From NCBI GenBank assembly GCA_003151115.1, contig PLWS01000002.1, forward strand, positions 434,001 to 498,000: a stretch of 64,000 bases of DNA. The letters run 5' to 3'. The stretch is from Vulcanimicrobiota bacterium. Lineage in GTDB: Bacteria; Vulcanimicrobiota; Vulcanimicrobiia; Vulcanimicrobiales; Vulcanimicrobiaceae. Of the stretch, positions 16,326 through 25,655 are shown in pieces. Position numbers and translations under genes: made by a program. Under the pieces are notes generated by a model that was given only the letters and a program-made list of their open reading frames with translations, did no database searches and was not told the origin of the DNA. How positions within the stretch are numbered: the stretch's first letter is position 1; each line of letters opens with the position of its first letter.

Positions 16326-17552
16326 ATGATAAACATCGGCAACACCGGATTCATGCTTATCTGCGCGAGCCTCGTCATGCTGATGACGCCGGGACTCGCC
16401 TTTTTTTATGGCGGCCTCGTCGGCCGAAAAAACGTGCTCACGATCATGATCCAAAGCTTCATGTCGCTGGGCTGGACGACCGTGCTTTGGGTCGTCTTCG
16501 GCTACTCGATGTGCTTCGGACCCGACTGGCACGGCCTGATCGGAAATCCGGCCACGTACTTCATGCTGCGGGGCGTGACGCTGCATACGATGTTCCTGGG
16601 CAACGACGCAGGCATTCCGCTGGTCGTGCACATCGCCTATCAGATGATGTTCGCGATCATCACGCCCGCGCTCATCACCGGCGCGTTTGCCAACCGCATT
16701 ACGTTCAAAGCCTATTTCTTGTTTTTGACCGGCTGGCTGATCTTCGTCTACTTCCCGTTCGTGCACATGCTGTGGAGTCCGAACGGCATGCTTGCAAAGT
16801 GGGGCGCGGAAGACTTTGCCGGCGGCCTCGTCGTCCACGCTTCGGCCGGATTCGCGGCACTGGCATCCGTGCTGTTCATCGGACGGCGCTACGTGATCGA
16901 GAACAAACCGCACAACGTTCCGCTGATCGCGCTCGGCACCGGGTTGCTGTGGTTCGGATGGTACGGCTTTAACGCCGGATCCGAATTGCGAGTCGACGCG
17001 GTCACGGCGTCGGCGTTTCTCAACACCGACATCGCGGCGTCGTTTGCAGCCATCACGTGGCTGCTGGTCGAGTGGGCCCGCGGGCGGCAGCCGAAGTTCG
17101 TCGGTTTGTTGACCGGCGCCGTTGCCGGCTTGGCTACGATCACTCCGGCGGCCGGCTACGTCTCACCGGTAACGGCGATCGTGATCGGCATTCTGTCCGG
17201 TTACATCTGCTACTATGCGGTTGCGCTGAAGAACCGTTTGCAGTGGGACGACGCACTGGATGTGTGGGGCGTCCACGGCGTCGGCGGTTTCTTGGGCATC
17301 ACGCTGCTCGGCATCTTTGGTTCGCATCTGTGGAACCCGGCGGGCGCCGACGGCTTAGCCTACGGCGGCACCAGGTTCTTTTTCGTGCAAGTCGCGGCGG
17401 CGGTCATCTGCAGCGCGTGGGCGTTCGTCTTCACCTATGGCTTTCTCTGGCTGATCAGTAAGGTCACAGTAACGAAAGTCGATCGCGACGCCGAAGAGAC
17501 CGGACTCGACATCACCTTACACGGTGAGGAAGCCTACCCGGTCGGTCTTTAA
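16326..17552 (+). CDS. amt: Ammonium transporter (Amt/Rh family)
   Basis: The 408-residue, 11-helix protein carries the Amt signatures: GLVGRKNVLTIMIQSF early, DFAGGLVVHASAGFAALA around the first pore histidine, and DVWGVHGVGGFLGITLLG around the second. Amt channels conduct ammonium into the cytoplasm. The usual PII partner (glnK) is not adjacent, and no leader peptide is obvious. The gene is 23 bases downstream of the 7TM/GAF gene, so the two may be co-transcribed. Confidence 0.95.
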   Translation: MINIGNTGFMLICASLVMLMTPGLAFFYGGLVGRKNVLTIMIQSFMSLGWTTVLWVVFGYSMCFGPDWHGLIGNPATYFMLRGVTLHTMFLGNDAGIPLVVHIAYQMMFAIITPALITGAFANRITFKAYFLFLTGWLIFVYFPFVHMLWSPNGMLAKWGAEDFAGGLVVHASAGFAALASVLFIGRRYVIENKPHNVPLIALGTGLLWFGWYGFNAGSELRVDAVTASAFLNTDIAASFAAITWLLVEWARGRQPKFVGLLTGAVAGLATITPAAGYVSPVTAIVIGILSGYICYYAVALKNRLQWDDALDVWGVHGVGGFLGITLLGIFGSHLWNPAGADGLAYGGTRFFFVQVAAAVICSAWAFVFTYGFLWLISKVTVTKVDRDAEETGLDITLHGEEAYPVGL

Positions 17553-17564
17553 GCGCAGACGCGT

Positions 17565-18716
17565 TTAGAACTGCGCGCCAACCTCCAGCCCGAAACGGGT
17601 TTGGTTGGTGCGCAGTCCGCCCGGACCGAAACCCAAACCCGACAACACGTTGTTCGCCGCGACGTACGACCATTCGCCGCGCACGACGAGATGCTGCGCC
17701 TTGTATGCCGGCGTCAGCGTGAACGTCGTCGCACTGCTGCCCGGACCGTAGCCCACAAGGTCGGAGTTGAAACTGAAATCGCTGGTCGAGCTGGAATTGC
17801 CGGCGGCTTCGACCCGTCCGCCGAGCGAGAACGCCCCGTTGAACGCGTAGTTCGCGATCATTACGGCGCCGAACGCACTCTGGCTGCGCACGTAGCCGAG
17901 CGCAGTTGACGCCGGCGACTGCACCCACAGCGCGTAGGGTAGCAGCTGAAGCTTTCCGATCTGCTGCGTGTACATCAGGTCGTATTCGCGCTTGTTCGCA
18001 ATCAGGACGGTCGTGTTCGACGGCGTGTTGGGATCGGGTAGGATGAAGATGAATTGCAAACTGCTCGAAGACGTCGGGTTCCAACCGAGCAGACCTTCAA
18101 CCGCGCGGCGGCTGCCCGAGTAGAATCCGTCGTTGTACTCAAGCGCGGCGCTGAAGTTCGCGTTGGCATAGGCGACGCGAATGCCGTTGCTGACGACCGG
18201 TTCCATATTCCACACGAGCCCGCGCTGAATGTTCACGTTTTGAAACGTGAATGCGTTCTCTTGACCCAGCAGCGTCGGCAGTTTTCCCGCGCTGATCGTC
18301 CAGTTCGCGTTCGGAACGTACTGTACGTACGCATTGGGCAAGTAGCTATAGAGATTCGTATTGGCGAACTGTTGGAACGTCGGGTTGATTGCTAGGCCGA
18401 CGACGGGAAAGTTGTACGCACCAGCGGTCAAGCTGAACCGCAGCGGTCCGGTCGTGTGCGCGAGGGTTACAAGCGCATTTGAGAGCTGCGTGCGCGACGA
18501 GAGGTCGGCGCCAGCACTCGTGTCCAGCGCGCCGGTTGCATTCGGGTTGTTCGTCGTAAACGTAAAGCCGCTAATCACTCCCGCGACGGTCACCGGCGGG
18601 GAAGGCGCCGGCGAAGGCGTCGGCGGCGGCACGGGGTCGGCCAGTGCCGGTGAGATCGCGCATGCAAAGAGCGCCGCAAGCATGGCAAAAACCGGGCGTG
18701 TCAAAAAGCGAAGCAT
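17565..18716 (-). CDS. Outer-membrane beta-barrel porin (BBP2/OmpL-like)
   Basis: The ATG at 18716 gives 383 residues with a clear Sec signal (MLRFLTRPVFAMLAALFACA, cleaved after ALA) and a proline-rich linker (PPPTPSPAPSPP). The mature part has alternating amphipathic strands with NAYVQYVPNANWTISAGKLP and RGLVWNMEPVVSNGIRVAYA, typical of the BBP2 porin family, and ends in the outer-membrane sorting residue Phe (EVGAQF). It is evidence that the organism is diderm. Its 5' end overlaps the likely start of the divergent peptide-binding gene by about 35 bases. Confidence 0.78.
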   Translation of the reverse strand: MLRFLTRPVFAMLAALFACAISPALADPVPPPTPSPAPSPPVTVAGVISGFTFTTNNPNATGALDTSAGADLSSRTQLSNALVTLAHTTGPLRFSLTAGAYNFPVVGLAINPTFQQFANTNLYSYLPNAYVQYVPNANWTISAGKLPTLLGQENAFTFQNVNIQRGLVWNMEPVVSNGIRVAYANANFSAALEYNDGFYSGSRRAVEGLLGWNPTSSSSLQFIFILPDPNTPSNTTVLIANKREYDLMYTQQIGKLQLLPYALWVQSPASTALGYVRSQSAFGAVMIANYAFNGAFSLGGRVEAAGNSSSTSDFSFNSDLVGYGPGSSATTFTLTPAYKAQHLVVRGEWSYVAANNVLSGLGFGPGGLRTNQTRFGLEVGAQF

Positions 18717-20271
18717 CGATCTGCTGTTACCGCGCTGGAAGGGTCTGGCCCTCGTGTTCTGCCTGGCGTCGTGCGTACCGGTCGCGACGCACGGCGGGAG
18801 CGCGCACGTGCTGCGCATCGCCGATCTGAGCGATCCGTCCTCACTCGACCCGCTGCTTGCGCACGATCAAGACACGATCGGTTACGATTTGCTGGTTTGC
18901 CAGACGCTGGTCGGCATGGACGGACAGAACCGGCTCACTCCCGTTTTGATCGAACGCGTTCCATCGCGCGCCAACCGCGACATCTCCCGCGACGGCAAAA
19001 CGATCGCCTATCATCTGCGCAAGGGCGTGCGCTTTGCCGATGGCGTGGAGCTCACGTCCGTCGACGTGGCCTTCACGTACCGCGCCATCATGGACTCGCG
19101 CAATCCCGTCCTTTCGCAGGACGCCTACCGGCGCATCGCCTCGCTTGCGACGCCGAATCGCTACACGGTCGTCATTCGGCTCAAACGTCCGTGGAACGCG
19201 GCCGTGAGCGATCTCTTCGCGCAATCCGATTTCGCGTTCGGCATTCTGCCCGCGCACGCGTTCGCAAGCACGGCGCTCCAGCACGCCGCCTGGGAGCAGC
19301 ACCCGTTCGGCAGCGGGCCATTTCGCGTCACGCAATGGCTGCGCGGCGATCGCGTCGTGCTCCAGCCGAATCCTTACTTTTCGCCGAAACCGAAGCTGGC
19401 GCGCATAGAACTGCGGATGATTCCCGATCGCGGATCCGCGCTGGTCGCACTGCAGGCGCACGACGTAGACGTGGCGCCGATTCTGCCCCAATCGATCGCG
19501 CAAACCCAGAGCACGCCCGGCCTGCGCGTTTTACGCACGCCGGAAAATGCGACCGAGTGGCTGACGCTGCAAACGCTGCACGGTCCGGCAAGCGACGTGC
19601 GCGTTCGCCGCGCGATTGCGCTGGCGCTCGACCTCGCTGCGCTGGAAAAAGCTTACCAGTCCGCCTACCCGCGCGCGGCTGCATTCTTGCCGCCGGTCCT
19701 GCAGTGGCACGATCCGGGCATTCGAGCCTACGCTCACAACCTGCGCGCCGCCCGCGCGCTGCTGAACGGAAAAACGATCGACGCCCTGCTTGTCCTTGCG
19801 TCGGGCAACGCGGCCTGGCTGCGCATGGCGACGGTCATCCAGCAGCAGCTCGCGCCGGCCGGCATTCGCGTTACGATAAAAGCATTTACGACGACGTTGT
19901 TCAATGCGCCGGACGGTCCGATCCGCAACGCACGGTTTACGATTGCCATCGACGGGTGGTTCGGAGGCGCAGACCCGGAGCAGTCGATCGTTTTCACGTG
20001 TTCGCAGGCGACGGTCAACGGCGACAACATCTCGCGCTATTGCAACCCGCGCTTCGAAGCGCTGTTTGCCGATCAGCAATCGACGCGGAGCGCCGCGCGC
20101 CGCATGTCCGACTTTTTGGCGATGCAGCAGCTCGTTCACCAAGCGCTGCCGGTCATTCCGATCTATTACGAAGTGTATTTCGATGGCCTGAGCGCCCGCG
20201 TGCGCAGCTTCGGCCGGAACATGCTGCGATTCCCCGTTGCGCCGGAGTCGTGGGATACGGCCGCGAGGTAG
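18682..20271 (+). CDS. Peptide/nickel ABC transporter substrate-binding lipoprotein (SBP family 5)
   Basis: About 529 residues with a lipoprotein signal (basic n-region, then GLALVFCLASC). The family 5 fold is visible: SDPSSLDPLLAHDQDTIGYD, AYHLRKGVRFADGVELTSVD, FGSGPFRVTQWLRGDRVVLQ and the late IAIDGWFGGADPEQS. Such proteins capture oligopeptides for an ABC importer, but no permease or ATPase genes are adjacent, so it may be an orphan receptor. The start is uncertain: the ATG at 18682 lies inside the 5' end of the divergent porin; a CTG at 18721 would avoid the overlap. Confidence 0.82.
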   Translation: MAKTGRVKKRSIDLLLPRWKGLALVFCLASCVPVATHGGSAHVLRIADLSDPSSLDPLLAHDQDTIGYDLLVCQTLVGMDGQNRLTPVLIERVPSRANRDISRDGKTIAYHLRKGVRFADGVELTSVDVAFTYRAIMDSRNPVLSQDAYRRIASLATPNRYTVVIRLKRPWNAAVSDLFAQSDFAFGILPAHAFASTALQHAAWEQHPFGSGPFRVTQWLRGDRVVLQPNPYFSPKPKLARIELRMIPDRGSALVALQAHDVDVAPILPQSIAQTQSTPGLRVLRTPENATEWLTLQTLHGPASDVRVRRAIALALDLAALEKAYQSAYPRAAAFLPPVLQWHDPGIRAYAHNLRAARALLNGKTIDALLVLASGNAAWLRMATVIQQQLAPAGIRVTIKAFTTTLFNAPDGPIRNARFTIAIDGWFGGADPEQSIVFTCSQATVNGDNISRYCNPRFEALFADQQSTRSAARRMSDFLAMQQLVHQALPVIPIYYEVYFDGLSARVRSFGRNMLRFPVAPESWDTAAR

Positions 20272-20285
20272 CGAAGGCACAGCTC

Positions 20286-20954
20286 GTGGACTTCACGTTC
20301 TCCCCGCTGCTCGGCATTTTCGGAGCCGCGGTTCTGGGCGGCATTGTCGGGCTGCAGCGGCAAGCCGCGCAGAAAGCCGCGGGCTTCCGCACGCATTTGA
20401 TCGTCGCGACGGCGGCTGCCGCGTTTACGGCGATGGGCGCGCACTTGCACGACACGCGCATTCCGTCCTACATCGTTGTCGGCATCGGCTTTTTGGGCGC
20501 CGGCGCGATCATCCGGCAAGGCGCGACGGCGCACGGGTTGACGACGGCGGCCAGCATTTGGATGGCGGCCGCCATTGGATTGCTGCTCGGATACTCCAAT
20601 GGATTCGGGCTCGCAGCAGGTTTGGTCGCGACCGCGATCGCGCTCGGCGCGCTCTCGATCTCGGATGACGTTCTCATGCGCATGTTTCACATGCGCCGCA
20701 AGGTCGCTTTACTGGTTACGTGCACTCCGGGCGCGCAACTCATGGAAGCGATCGATGGACTGCTGCGATCGGAGAAGATCGCATTCGAGAGCGAGATGGT
20801 CTCTATTACCGCCGATACCGAGAGCGACTGCGTTGAACTGCGCTACAACGTCACGCTCGAAATGGGACGCCGGCTGAGCGCCGTTGCCGAGCGCATAAGT
20901 GCGCTTTCGGGCGTGCGACGCGTGGAGGCGAGCGAACAGTTTTTCGCAGGCTAA
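20286..20954 (+). CDS. mgtC: MgtC/SapB-family membrane protein
   Basis: The GTG at 20286 follows GAAGG at good spacing and gives 222 residues. Four or five membrane helices (about 5-125) include the family motif GGIVGLQRQAAQKAAGFRTH and GIGFLGAGAIIRQ then AHGLTTAASIWMAAAIGLL. A C-terminal ACT-like domain follows (about 140-222). MgtC proteins act in low-Mg2+ survival and inhibit F-type ATP synthase in some pathogens, but many are of unknown role. It follows the peptide-binding protein by 14 bases. No riboswitch precedes it. Confidence 0.85.
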   Translation: MDFTFSPLLGIFGAAVLGGIVGLQRQAAQKAAGFRTHLIVATAAAAFTAMGAHLHDTRIPSYIVVGIGFLGAGAIIRQGATAHGLTTAASIWMAAAIGLLLGYSNGFGLAAGLVATAIALGALSISDDVLMRMFHMRRKVALLVTCTPGAQLMEAIDGLLRSEKIAFESEMVSITADTESDCVELRYNVTLEMGRRLSAVAERISALSGVRRVEASEQFFAG

Positions 20955-21277
20955 CCGCTTGGCTTGGAATCGATGCGCCCAAGACCGCGGCGCTCCATCC
21001 CGCGCGATCCGTCGAACTCGATCTCACGCAAGACGTCGCGCAAGAGCGCTGTCGCCACTTCATCGAAGGCGTGCTGGGCGGCGTCATCCGTGAAGAGCGT
21101 CCCGGAACGATTGAAGCGACGTTCGGGCTGATTGGTTCGGACCGGCTAACGTGCACGATCGCCGCCATGGGCAGCGGACGATCGCGTGTGACGATCGAAA
21201 CGCGGCGCGGAGCGCAAGCCGGCAATCCGCCGCCTTCGCCTTACGTGAAAGCCTTAGCGGATTATCTAGCCGGCTGA
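20951..21277 (+). CDS. Small conserved-looking protein lacking a canonical start
   Basis: Coding character extends from the mgtC stop to 21277 (about 108 residues): TAWLGIDAPKTAALHPARSV, then ELDLTQDVAQERCRHFIEGV, then GTIEATFGLIGSDRLTCTIA and GSGRSRVTIETRRGA. No ATG, GTG or TTG exists before the GTG at 21071, which would remove over a third of the protein. The frame meets the upstream TAA as CTAACC, the same geometry as an NTGA overlap. Function is not recognised. It overlaps the 3' end of the convergent serS by 12 bases. Confidence 0.55.
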   Translation, partial: LTAWLGIDAPKTAALHPARSVELDLTQDVAQERCRHFIEGVLGGVIREERPGTIEATFGLIGSDRLTCTIAAMGSGRSRVTIETRRGAQAGNPPPSPYVKALADYLAG

Positions 21278-22555
21278 GATTCTCTCGGCGCGCATGTACG
21301 GCTGCAGCACCGCCGGGATCTTTACCGAACCGTCGGCCTGCTGAAAATTCTCCAGTATGGCAAGGAGCGTTCGGCCGATCGGGAGGCCCGAGCCGTTGAG
21401 CGTGTGTACGAGTTCCGGCTTGGCTTTCGCATCGCGCCTTAGCCGGATCGAAGCGCGGCGAGCTTGAAAATCCGTGCAGTTCGAACACGAACTGATCTCG
21501 CGGTACGACTGCGAACTCGGCACCCACAATTCCAGATCATAAGTCTTCGCCGCGTTGAAGCCAACGTCGCCCGCGCACAGCGCGACGGTGCGGTATGGAA
21601 TCTCGAGATCGCGCAGCAACTCTTCGGCGTCGCGGGTGAGGGTTTCGAGCGCGTCGGCCGAGCTTTCGGGCGCCGAGAGCCACACCAACTCGACCTTTTC
21701 AAACTGGTGCAGGCGAATGATGCCGCGCGTATCTTTGCCCGCCGCTCCGGCTTCCTTACGAAAGCACGGCGTGAACGCCGCGTACTTGCGCGGCAACGTG
21801 TCGGCGGAGAGAATCTCACCGCCGTGCATCGCGGTGAGCGGCACTTCCGCGGTCGGAATGAGGAACAGATCGGCGTCATCGTCGCGGAACATCGCGTCGG
21901 CAAATTTGCTCAGCTGGCCCGTCGACCACATCGTGTCGCGTGAAACGAGCACCGGAGGGTTCACTTCTATGTAACCCTTGCTCTGCGCACGATCGAGAAA
22001 GAATTGCGCCAGCGCGCGAGCCAACCGTGCGCCGGGCCCTAAGAGGATCGAAAAACGCGAGCCCGAGAGTTTCGCGGCGCGGGCGAAATCCAAGATGCCC
22101 AGGCGCTCGCCGAGTTCCCAATGCGGCAGTGGTTCGAACGAAAGCTTCGGCGGTTCGCCCCAGGAGCGCACCACCACGTTTTTCGATGCGTCGTTTCCTT
22201 CGGGAACGGAGTCGTCGAGAATGTTGTGAGCTTGCGCGAGCAGCTCGTGCAGCGGCGAACCACGTTCGGCGGGCGAGAGCTCGCGGACCCGCTGTTCGAG
22301 CTCTTCGATGCGCCCGCTCAGCTCGTCGAGTTTCGGACGCAGCTCGCGCGCGGCTGCGGCTTTGTCGGCAGCTTTGCCGATCTCAGCGGAGAGCCGGTTC
22401 TTTTCGGCCTGTGCGCTCTCTGCGGCCGTTAACGCGGAGCGGTACTCCTCGTCCAAGCGCAGAACCTCGTCCACGAACGCAGGATCGAGTCCGCGGCGTT
22501 TTGCAGAAAGCCGCACGCGTTCCGGATCGCGACGAATGAGTCCGACGTCCAACAT
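21266..22555 (-). CDS. serS: Serine-tRNA ligase
   Basis: The ATG at 22555 gives 429 residues, normal for the enzyme that charges tRNA-Ser. The N-terminal long coiled-coil arm (about 25-105) is followed by the class II core: motif 2 FRKEAGAAGKDTRGIIRLHQ then FEKVE, SSCSNCTDFQARR, and motif 3 SGLPIGRTLLAILENFQ. Starts further upstream add no conserved sequence. The start codon abuts that of the divergent moeA with no gap, so both promoters must lie within coding sequence or the genes are leaderless. Confidence 0.96.
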   Translation of the reverse strand: MLDVGLIRRDPERVRLSAKRRGLDPAFVDEVLRLDEEYRSALTAAESAQAEKNRLSAEIGKAADKAAAARELRPKLDELSGRIEELEQRVRELSPAERGSPLHELLAQAHNILDDSVPEGNDASKNVVVRSWGEPPKLSFEPLPHWELGERLGILDFARAAKLSGSRFSILLGPGARLARALAQFFLDRAQSKGYIEVNPPVLVSRDTMWSTGQLSKFADAMFRDDDADLFLIPTAEVPLTAMHGGEILSADTLPRKYAAFTPCFRKEAGAAGKDTRGIIRLHQFEKVELVWLSAPESSADALETLTRDAEELLRDLEIPYRTVALCAGDVGFNAAKTYDLELWVPSSQSYREISSCSNCTDFQARRASIRLRRDAKAKPELVHTLNGSGLPIGRTLLAILENFQQADGSVKIPAVLQPYMRAERISAG

Positions 22556-23815
22556 ATGAAGGAACGCCGCATTATGCGAGGTTTGCAAAGCAACCTGCAA
22601 ACGATAGGTTTTCGGAACGACGCGCTGCTCGCTCCCGAACAGGCGCTCGCGCTCTTTTTTTCGCGCGCGCAGCTGCGCGAACGAACCACCGAGACCGTCG
22701 CTTTTGAAGCCGCCGCCGGGCGCGTTCTCGCGCAGCCGGTGATCGCGGACGCCGCTTATCCGGCGGTATCGCGTTCCGCGATGGATGGTTTTGCGGTGCG
22801 CGCACGCGAGACCCCGGGCGCCTTACGCATCGGGGGCGAGATTCTCATGGGCCGCCAGTGGCCGGGCGAACTGGAGCCGAAGAGCGCGTTGCGCATTCCG
22901 ACGGGCGGAGCTTTGCCGGCCGGGGCAGATTGCGTCGTGCCGGTTGAAGACGTCGCGGCGGATGAAGGCGTGGTCAGGCTCGACGCCGCCGTTCCGTCCG
23001 GCGCGAACGTCGTGCCGGCCGGTTCGGACATGCGTGCCGGAGAGACGCTATTAGAAGAAGGCCGGCGCATCGGCGGAGCGGAGCTGGGCGTCATTGCCGC
23101 GCTAGGGATGGTCAGCATCCGCGTCTACGCGGTTCCGGTCTTCGGCATCGTCTCGAGCGGGGACGAAATCGTCGATGCCGGCGCAAAACCCGGGCCGGCG
23201 CAAGTTCGCGATTCGAACCGGTGGGCGTTGGCCGCAAAACTCGCGCGGCTCGGCGCCGCGGCCAGGCACTATCCGATCGCGCCCGACGACGAAACGGCGT
23301 ACGCGCGCATCCTTCAGGCGGCCGTCGCGGAATGCGACGGCGTGCTCTTGAGCGGCGGATCCTCCGTCGGCTTGCGCGACCTCACCCCGCGGCTGGTGGA
23401 CGCCTGCGGACCTCCGGGCGTGATCGTGCACGGCCTGCGGGTCAAGCCGGGAAAGCCGACGTTGCTGGCTTCCGCTGGAGGCAAGCCCGTGATCGGACTG
23501 CCGGGAAATCCCACCTCGGCGCTGATGATTCTCGAAGCGGTCGCCGGACCGATCGTCGCGCAGTGCGCCGGCTCCGTCCCGCAAAAGAGTGAAGTGGAGG
23601 CCGTGCTCGCAACTCAGGTGCGCAAGCGCGTCGGATGGACGCAGTTCGTTCCCGTGCGGCTGGAAGAAACCGGCGGAATCTGCACCGCGTTTCCTTTAGA
23701 CATGCACTCCGCTTCGGTGAGCCTGCTCGCGCGCGCAAGCGGATTTCTCACTTTAGGCGAAACGGTAGAGTCCGCAGCGGCCGGCGAGACGGTGACGGCG
23801 ATGCGCTTTTTATAA
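22556..23815 (+). CDS. moeA: Molybdopterin molybdenumtransferase
   Basis: The 419-residue protein shows the MoeA domain order: domain III/II N-terminal region with SAMDGFAVRARETPGA, RIPTGGALPAGADCVVPVED, the MoCF-binding domain with SSGDEIVDAG, QVRDSNRWALAA, DGVLLSGGSSVG and GLPGNPTSALMIL, then a C-terminal beta-barrel. MoeA inserts molybdate into adenylylated molybdopterin. The ATG at 22556 directly abuts the divergent serS start; an ATG at 22574 is an alternative. Other cofactor genes (moaC, mogA) are at 48807-49717. Confidence 0.95.
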   Translation: MKERRIMRGLQSNLQTIGFRNDALLAPEQALALFFSRAQLRERTTETVAFEAAAGRVLAQPVIADAAYPAVSRSAMDGFAVRARETPGALRIGGEILMGRQWPGELEPKSALRIPTGGALPAGADCVVPVEDVAADEGVVRLDAAVPSGANVVPAGSDMRAGETLLEEGRRIGGAELGVIAALGMVSIRVYAVPVFGIVSSGDEIVDAGAKPGPAQVRDSNRWALAAKLARLGAAARHYPIAPDDETAYARILQAAVAECDGVLLSGGSSVGLRDLTPRLVDACGPPGVIVHGLRVKPGKPTLLASAGGKPVIGLPGNPTSALMILEAVAGPIVAQCAGSVPQKSEVEAVLATQVRKRVGWTQFVPVRLEETGGICTAFPLDMHSASVSLLARASGFLTLGETVESAAAGETVTAMRFL

Positions 23816-23823
23816 GGGGGACG

Positions 23824-24933
23824 ATGACGCAGAACGTGGAGTTTTTGGCGGCGCCGCATGTCGAGGCGATTCCGCCGATGACGCCGTTCATCGGCCCCGA
23901 GCAGCTCATGCGCGAAGGCGGGCATGCGGAGCTGCTGCGGCTGGGAGCGAACGAGAGCGCCTTCGGACCTTCACCGCGAGCCGTTGAAGCGATGAGCGCG
24001 GAGCTGCCGCGCATTTCGTGGTACGGCGATCCGGAATCGTACGATCTGCGCGCGGCGCTGGCGCTGCGGCACGGATGCGGAATCGAGAACATCAGCGCCG
24101 GCTCCGGCATCGACGACCTGATGGGGCTCGCCGTACGCGCGTTTGTCGCGCCGGGCGCAGTTACGCTAACGACGCGCGGAACCTATCCGACCTTCAACTA
24201 TCACGTGATGGGGTTCGGCGCCAAACTCGCAACGGTCGACTATCGCGACGACGGTTTTGTGGACATCGACGCAATGATCGAGGCCGCGCAAAGACTTCGT
24301 CCCGCAATCGTATATATCGCCAATCCCGACAATCCGAGCGGTACGCTGTTGCCGGCGGACGAGATCGTGCGGCTGTTCGAGGCCCTGCCCGCGGAGACGC
24401 TGCTTCTTCTGGACGAAGCATACGCGGATTTCGTCGCCGATGATCTCCTTGTGCCCGAGTTCGTTCACGGGCGGCTGCTGCGCGTGCGCACGTTTTCGAA
24501 GGCATATGGAATGGCAGGCGCGCGCATCGGCTACGCGATCGCCACGCCGCGCAACGTCACCACGTTCCAAAAGATCCGGCTGCACTACGGAGTGAACCGG
24601 AACGCTCAGATCGGCGCGCTCGCTTCGCTGCAGGACCAGGAGTTCGCGCAGCACGTCGTAGCGGAAACGGCGCGCGGGCGTGAGGATTATTATAAACTTG
24701 CCGGTTCGCTTGGGCGTGCGTATCTCGAGTCGCGCACGAATTTCGTCTGCGTCGATTTCGGTAACGCCGAGGTGGCGACGCAGCTCATGAACGCACTGCT
24801 GACGCGCGGCGTTTTCGTACGCAAGCCGGGCGCGCCGCCGCTGGACCGCTTCGTGCGCGTGAGCGTGGGCACGCCGGCCGAGCGCGATGAATTCGCGGCG
24901 CGGCTGCGCGCGCTGTGGCGCGAGATCGCATGA
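23824..24933 (+). CDS. hisC: Histidinol-phosphate aminotransferase-type class I/II aminotransferase
   Basis: The 369-residue PLP enzyme has LRLGANESAFGPSPRAVEAM near the start, YIANPDNPSGTLLP, LLLDEAYADF, and the cofactor lysine in RTFSKAYGMAGARIGYA (K226). These are HisC subfamily features; HisC converts imidazole-acetol phosphate to histidinol phosphate in histidine synthesis. No other his gene is present, so another 2-oxoacid substrate is possible. A GGGGG ribosome site precedes the ATG, and its stop overlaps the next gene in ATGA. Confidence 0.8.
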   Translation: MTQNVEFLAAPHVEAIPPMTPFIGPEQLMREGGHAELLRLGANESAFGPSPRAVEAMSAELPRISWYGDPESYDLRAALALRHGCGIENISAGSGIDDLMGLAVRAFVAPGAVTLTTRGTYPTFNYHVMGFGAKLATVDYRDDGFVDIDAMIEAAQRLRPAIVYIANPDNPSGTLLPADEIVRLFEALPAETLLLLDEAYADFVADDLLVPEFVHGRLLRVRTFSKAYGMAGARIGYAIATPRNVTTFQKIRLHYGVNRNAQIGALASLQDQEFAQHVVAETARGREDYYKLAGSLGRAYLESRTNFVCVDFGNAEVATQLMNALLTRGVFVRKPGAPPLDRFVRVSVGTPAERDEFAARLRALWREIA

Positions 24934-25655
24934 GATACGCCGTCCTCTCCGACATTCATGGGAATCTCGAATCGCTGCAGGCGGCGTTCGCGCTGGTAAA
25001 GCCGGACGATGCGGTTCTCTGTTTAGGCGATACCGTCGGTTACGGCCCCAATCCCAATGAATGCGTGAGCCTGATTCGCGAGCGCGCTCAGGAGTGCATT
25101 CTGGGAAATCACGAAGTTGCGGCGGTTGATAATTTCGGCGTCGAGTATTTCAATCCGGCGGCGCGCACGGCGATCGAATGGACGCAAGGAAAGATCGATC
25201 GCGAAAACATCGAGTGGCTGAACGGGCTGGGATACGAAGTGCGGTTTCCGGAGTTTCTGCTGGTGCACGGCGCGCCGGTCAATTATTTCGAGTACATCCT
25301 GGACAAACGCCAAGCGAAGGCCGCGTTCGAACGCACGGATGCGCCGCTTATTTTCGTTGGACACACACACGTCGCCGAATACTACTCGCTCGAACCCGAC
25401 GGCAGCATTGGCCACGAACACCGCCAGCACGGCGGCGAACTCGAGCTCGATCCGGTCAAGCGCCACATCATCGACGTCGGCAGCGTGGGACAGCCGCGCG
25501 ATCTCAATCCGCAGCCGTCGTTCGTTTTTTACGAACCGGAAAAGAATCGCGTCGAGTGGGTGCGTTACGATTACCCCATCGCCGCCGTTCAGAAGAAGAT
25601 TCTCGCGGCCGGTTTGCCCGAAGTGCTCGCGCAGCGATTGGAGCAGGGCCGGTGA
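24930..25655 (+). CDS. Metallophosphoesterase (YfcE/MJ0936-like)
   Basis: The 241-residue protein has the calcineurin-like metal motifs in order: LSDIHGNLESL, LCLGDTVGYGPNP, LGNHEVA, LLVHGAP and FVGHTHVAEYYS. Proteins of this group are dimetal phosphodiesterases with unclear natural substrates. It starts at the ATG overlapping the hisC stop and ends in a GTGA overlap with the thioesterase, so the three genes are translationally coupled. Confidence 0.85.
   Translation: MRYAVLSDIHGNLESLQAAFALVKPDDAVLCLGDTVGYGPNPNECVSLIRERAQECILGNHEVAAVDNFGVEYFNPAARTAIEWTQGKIDRENIEWLNGLGYEVRFPEFLLVHGAPVNYFEYILDKRQAKAAFERTDAPLIFVGHTHVAEYYSLEPDGSIGHEHRQHGGELELDPVKRHIIDVGSVGQPRDLNPQPSFVFYEPEKNRVEWVRYDYPIAAVQKKILAAGLPEVLAQRLEQGR

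Noticed and set aside
15903-16913. 336-codon minus-strand frame opposite the GAF gene and amt
   Set aside because: His/Asp/Arg-rich antisense product typical of shadows; both plus-strand genes are well supported.
21071-21277. Short 68-codon version of the gene after mgtC
   Set aside because: Sequence with the same coding character continues upstream to 20951, so the GTG at 21071 probably truncates it.
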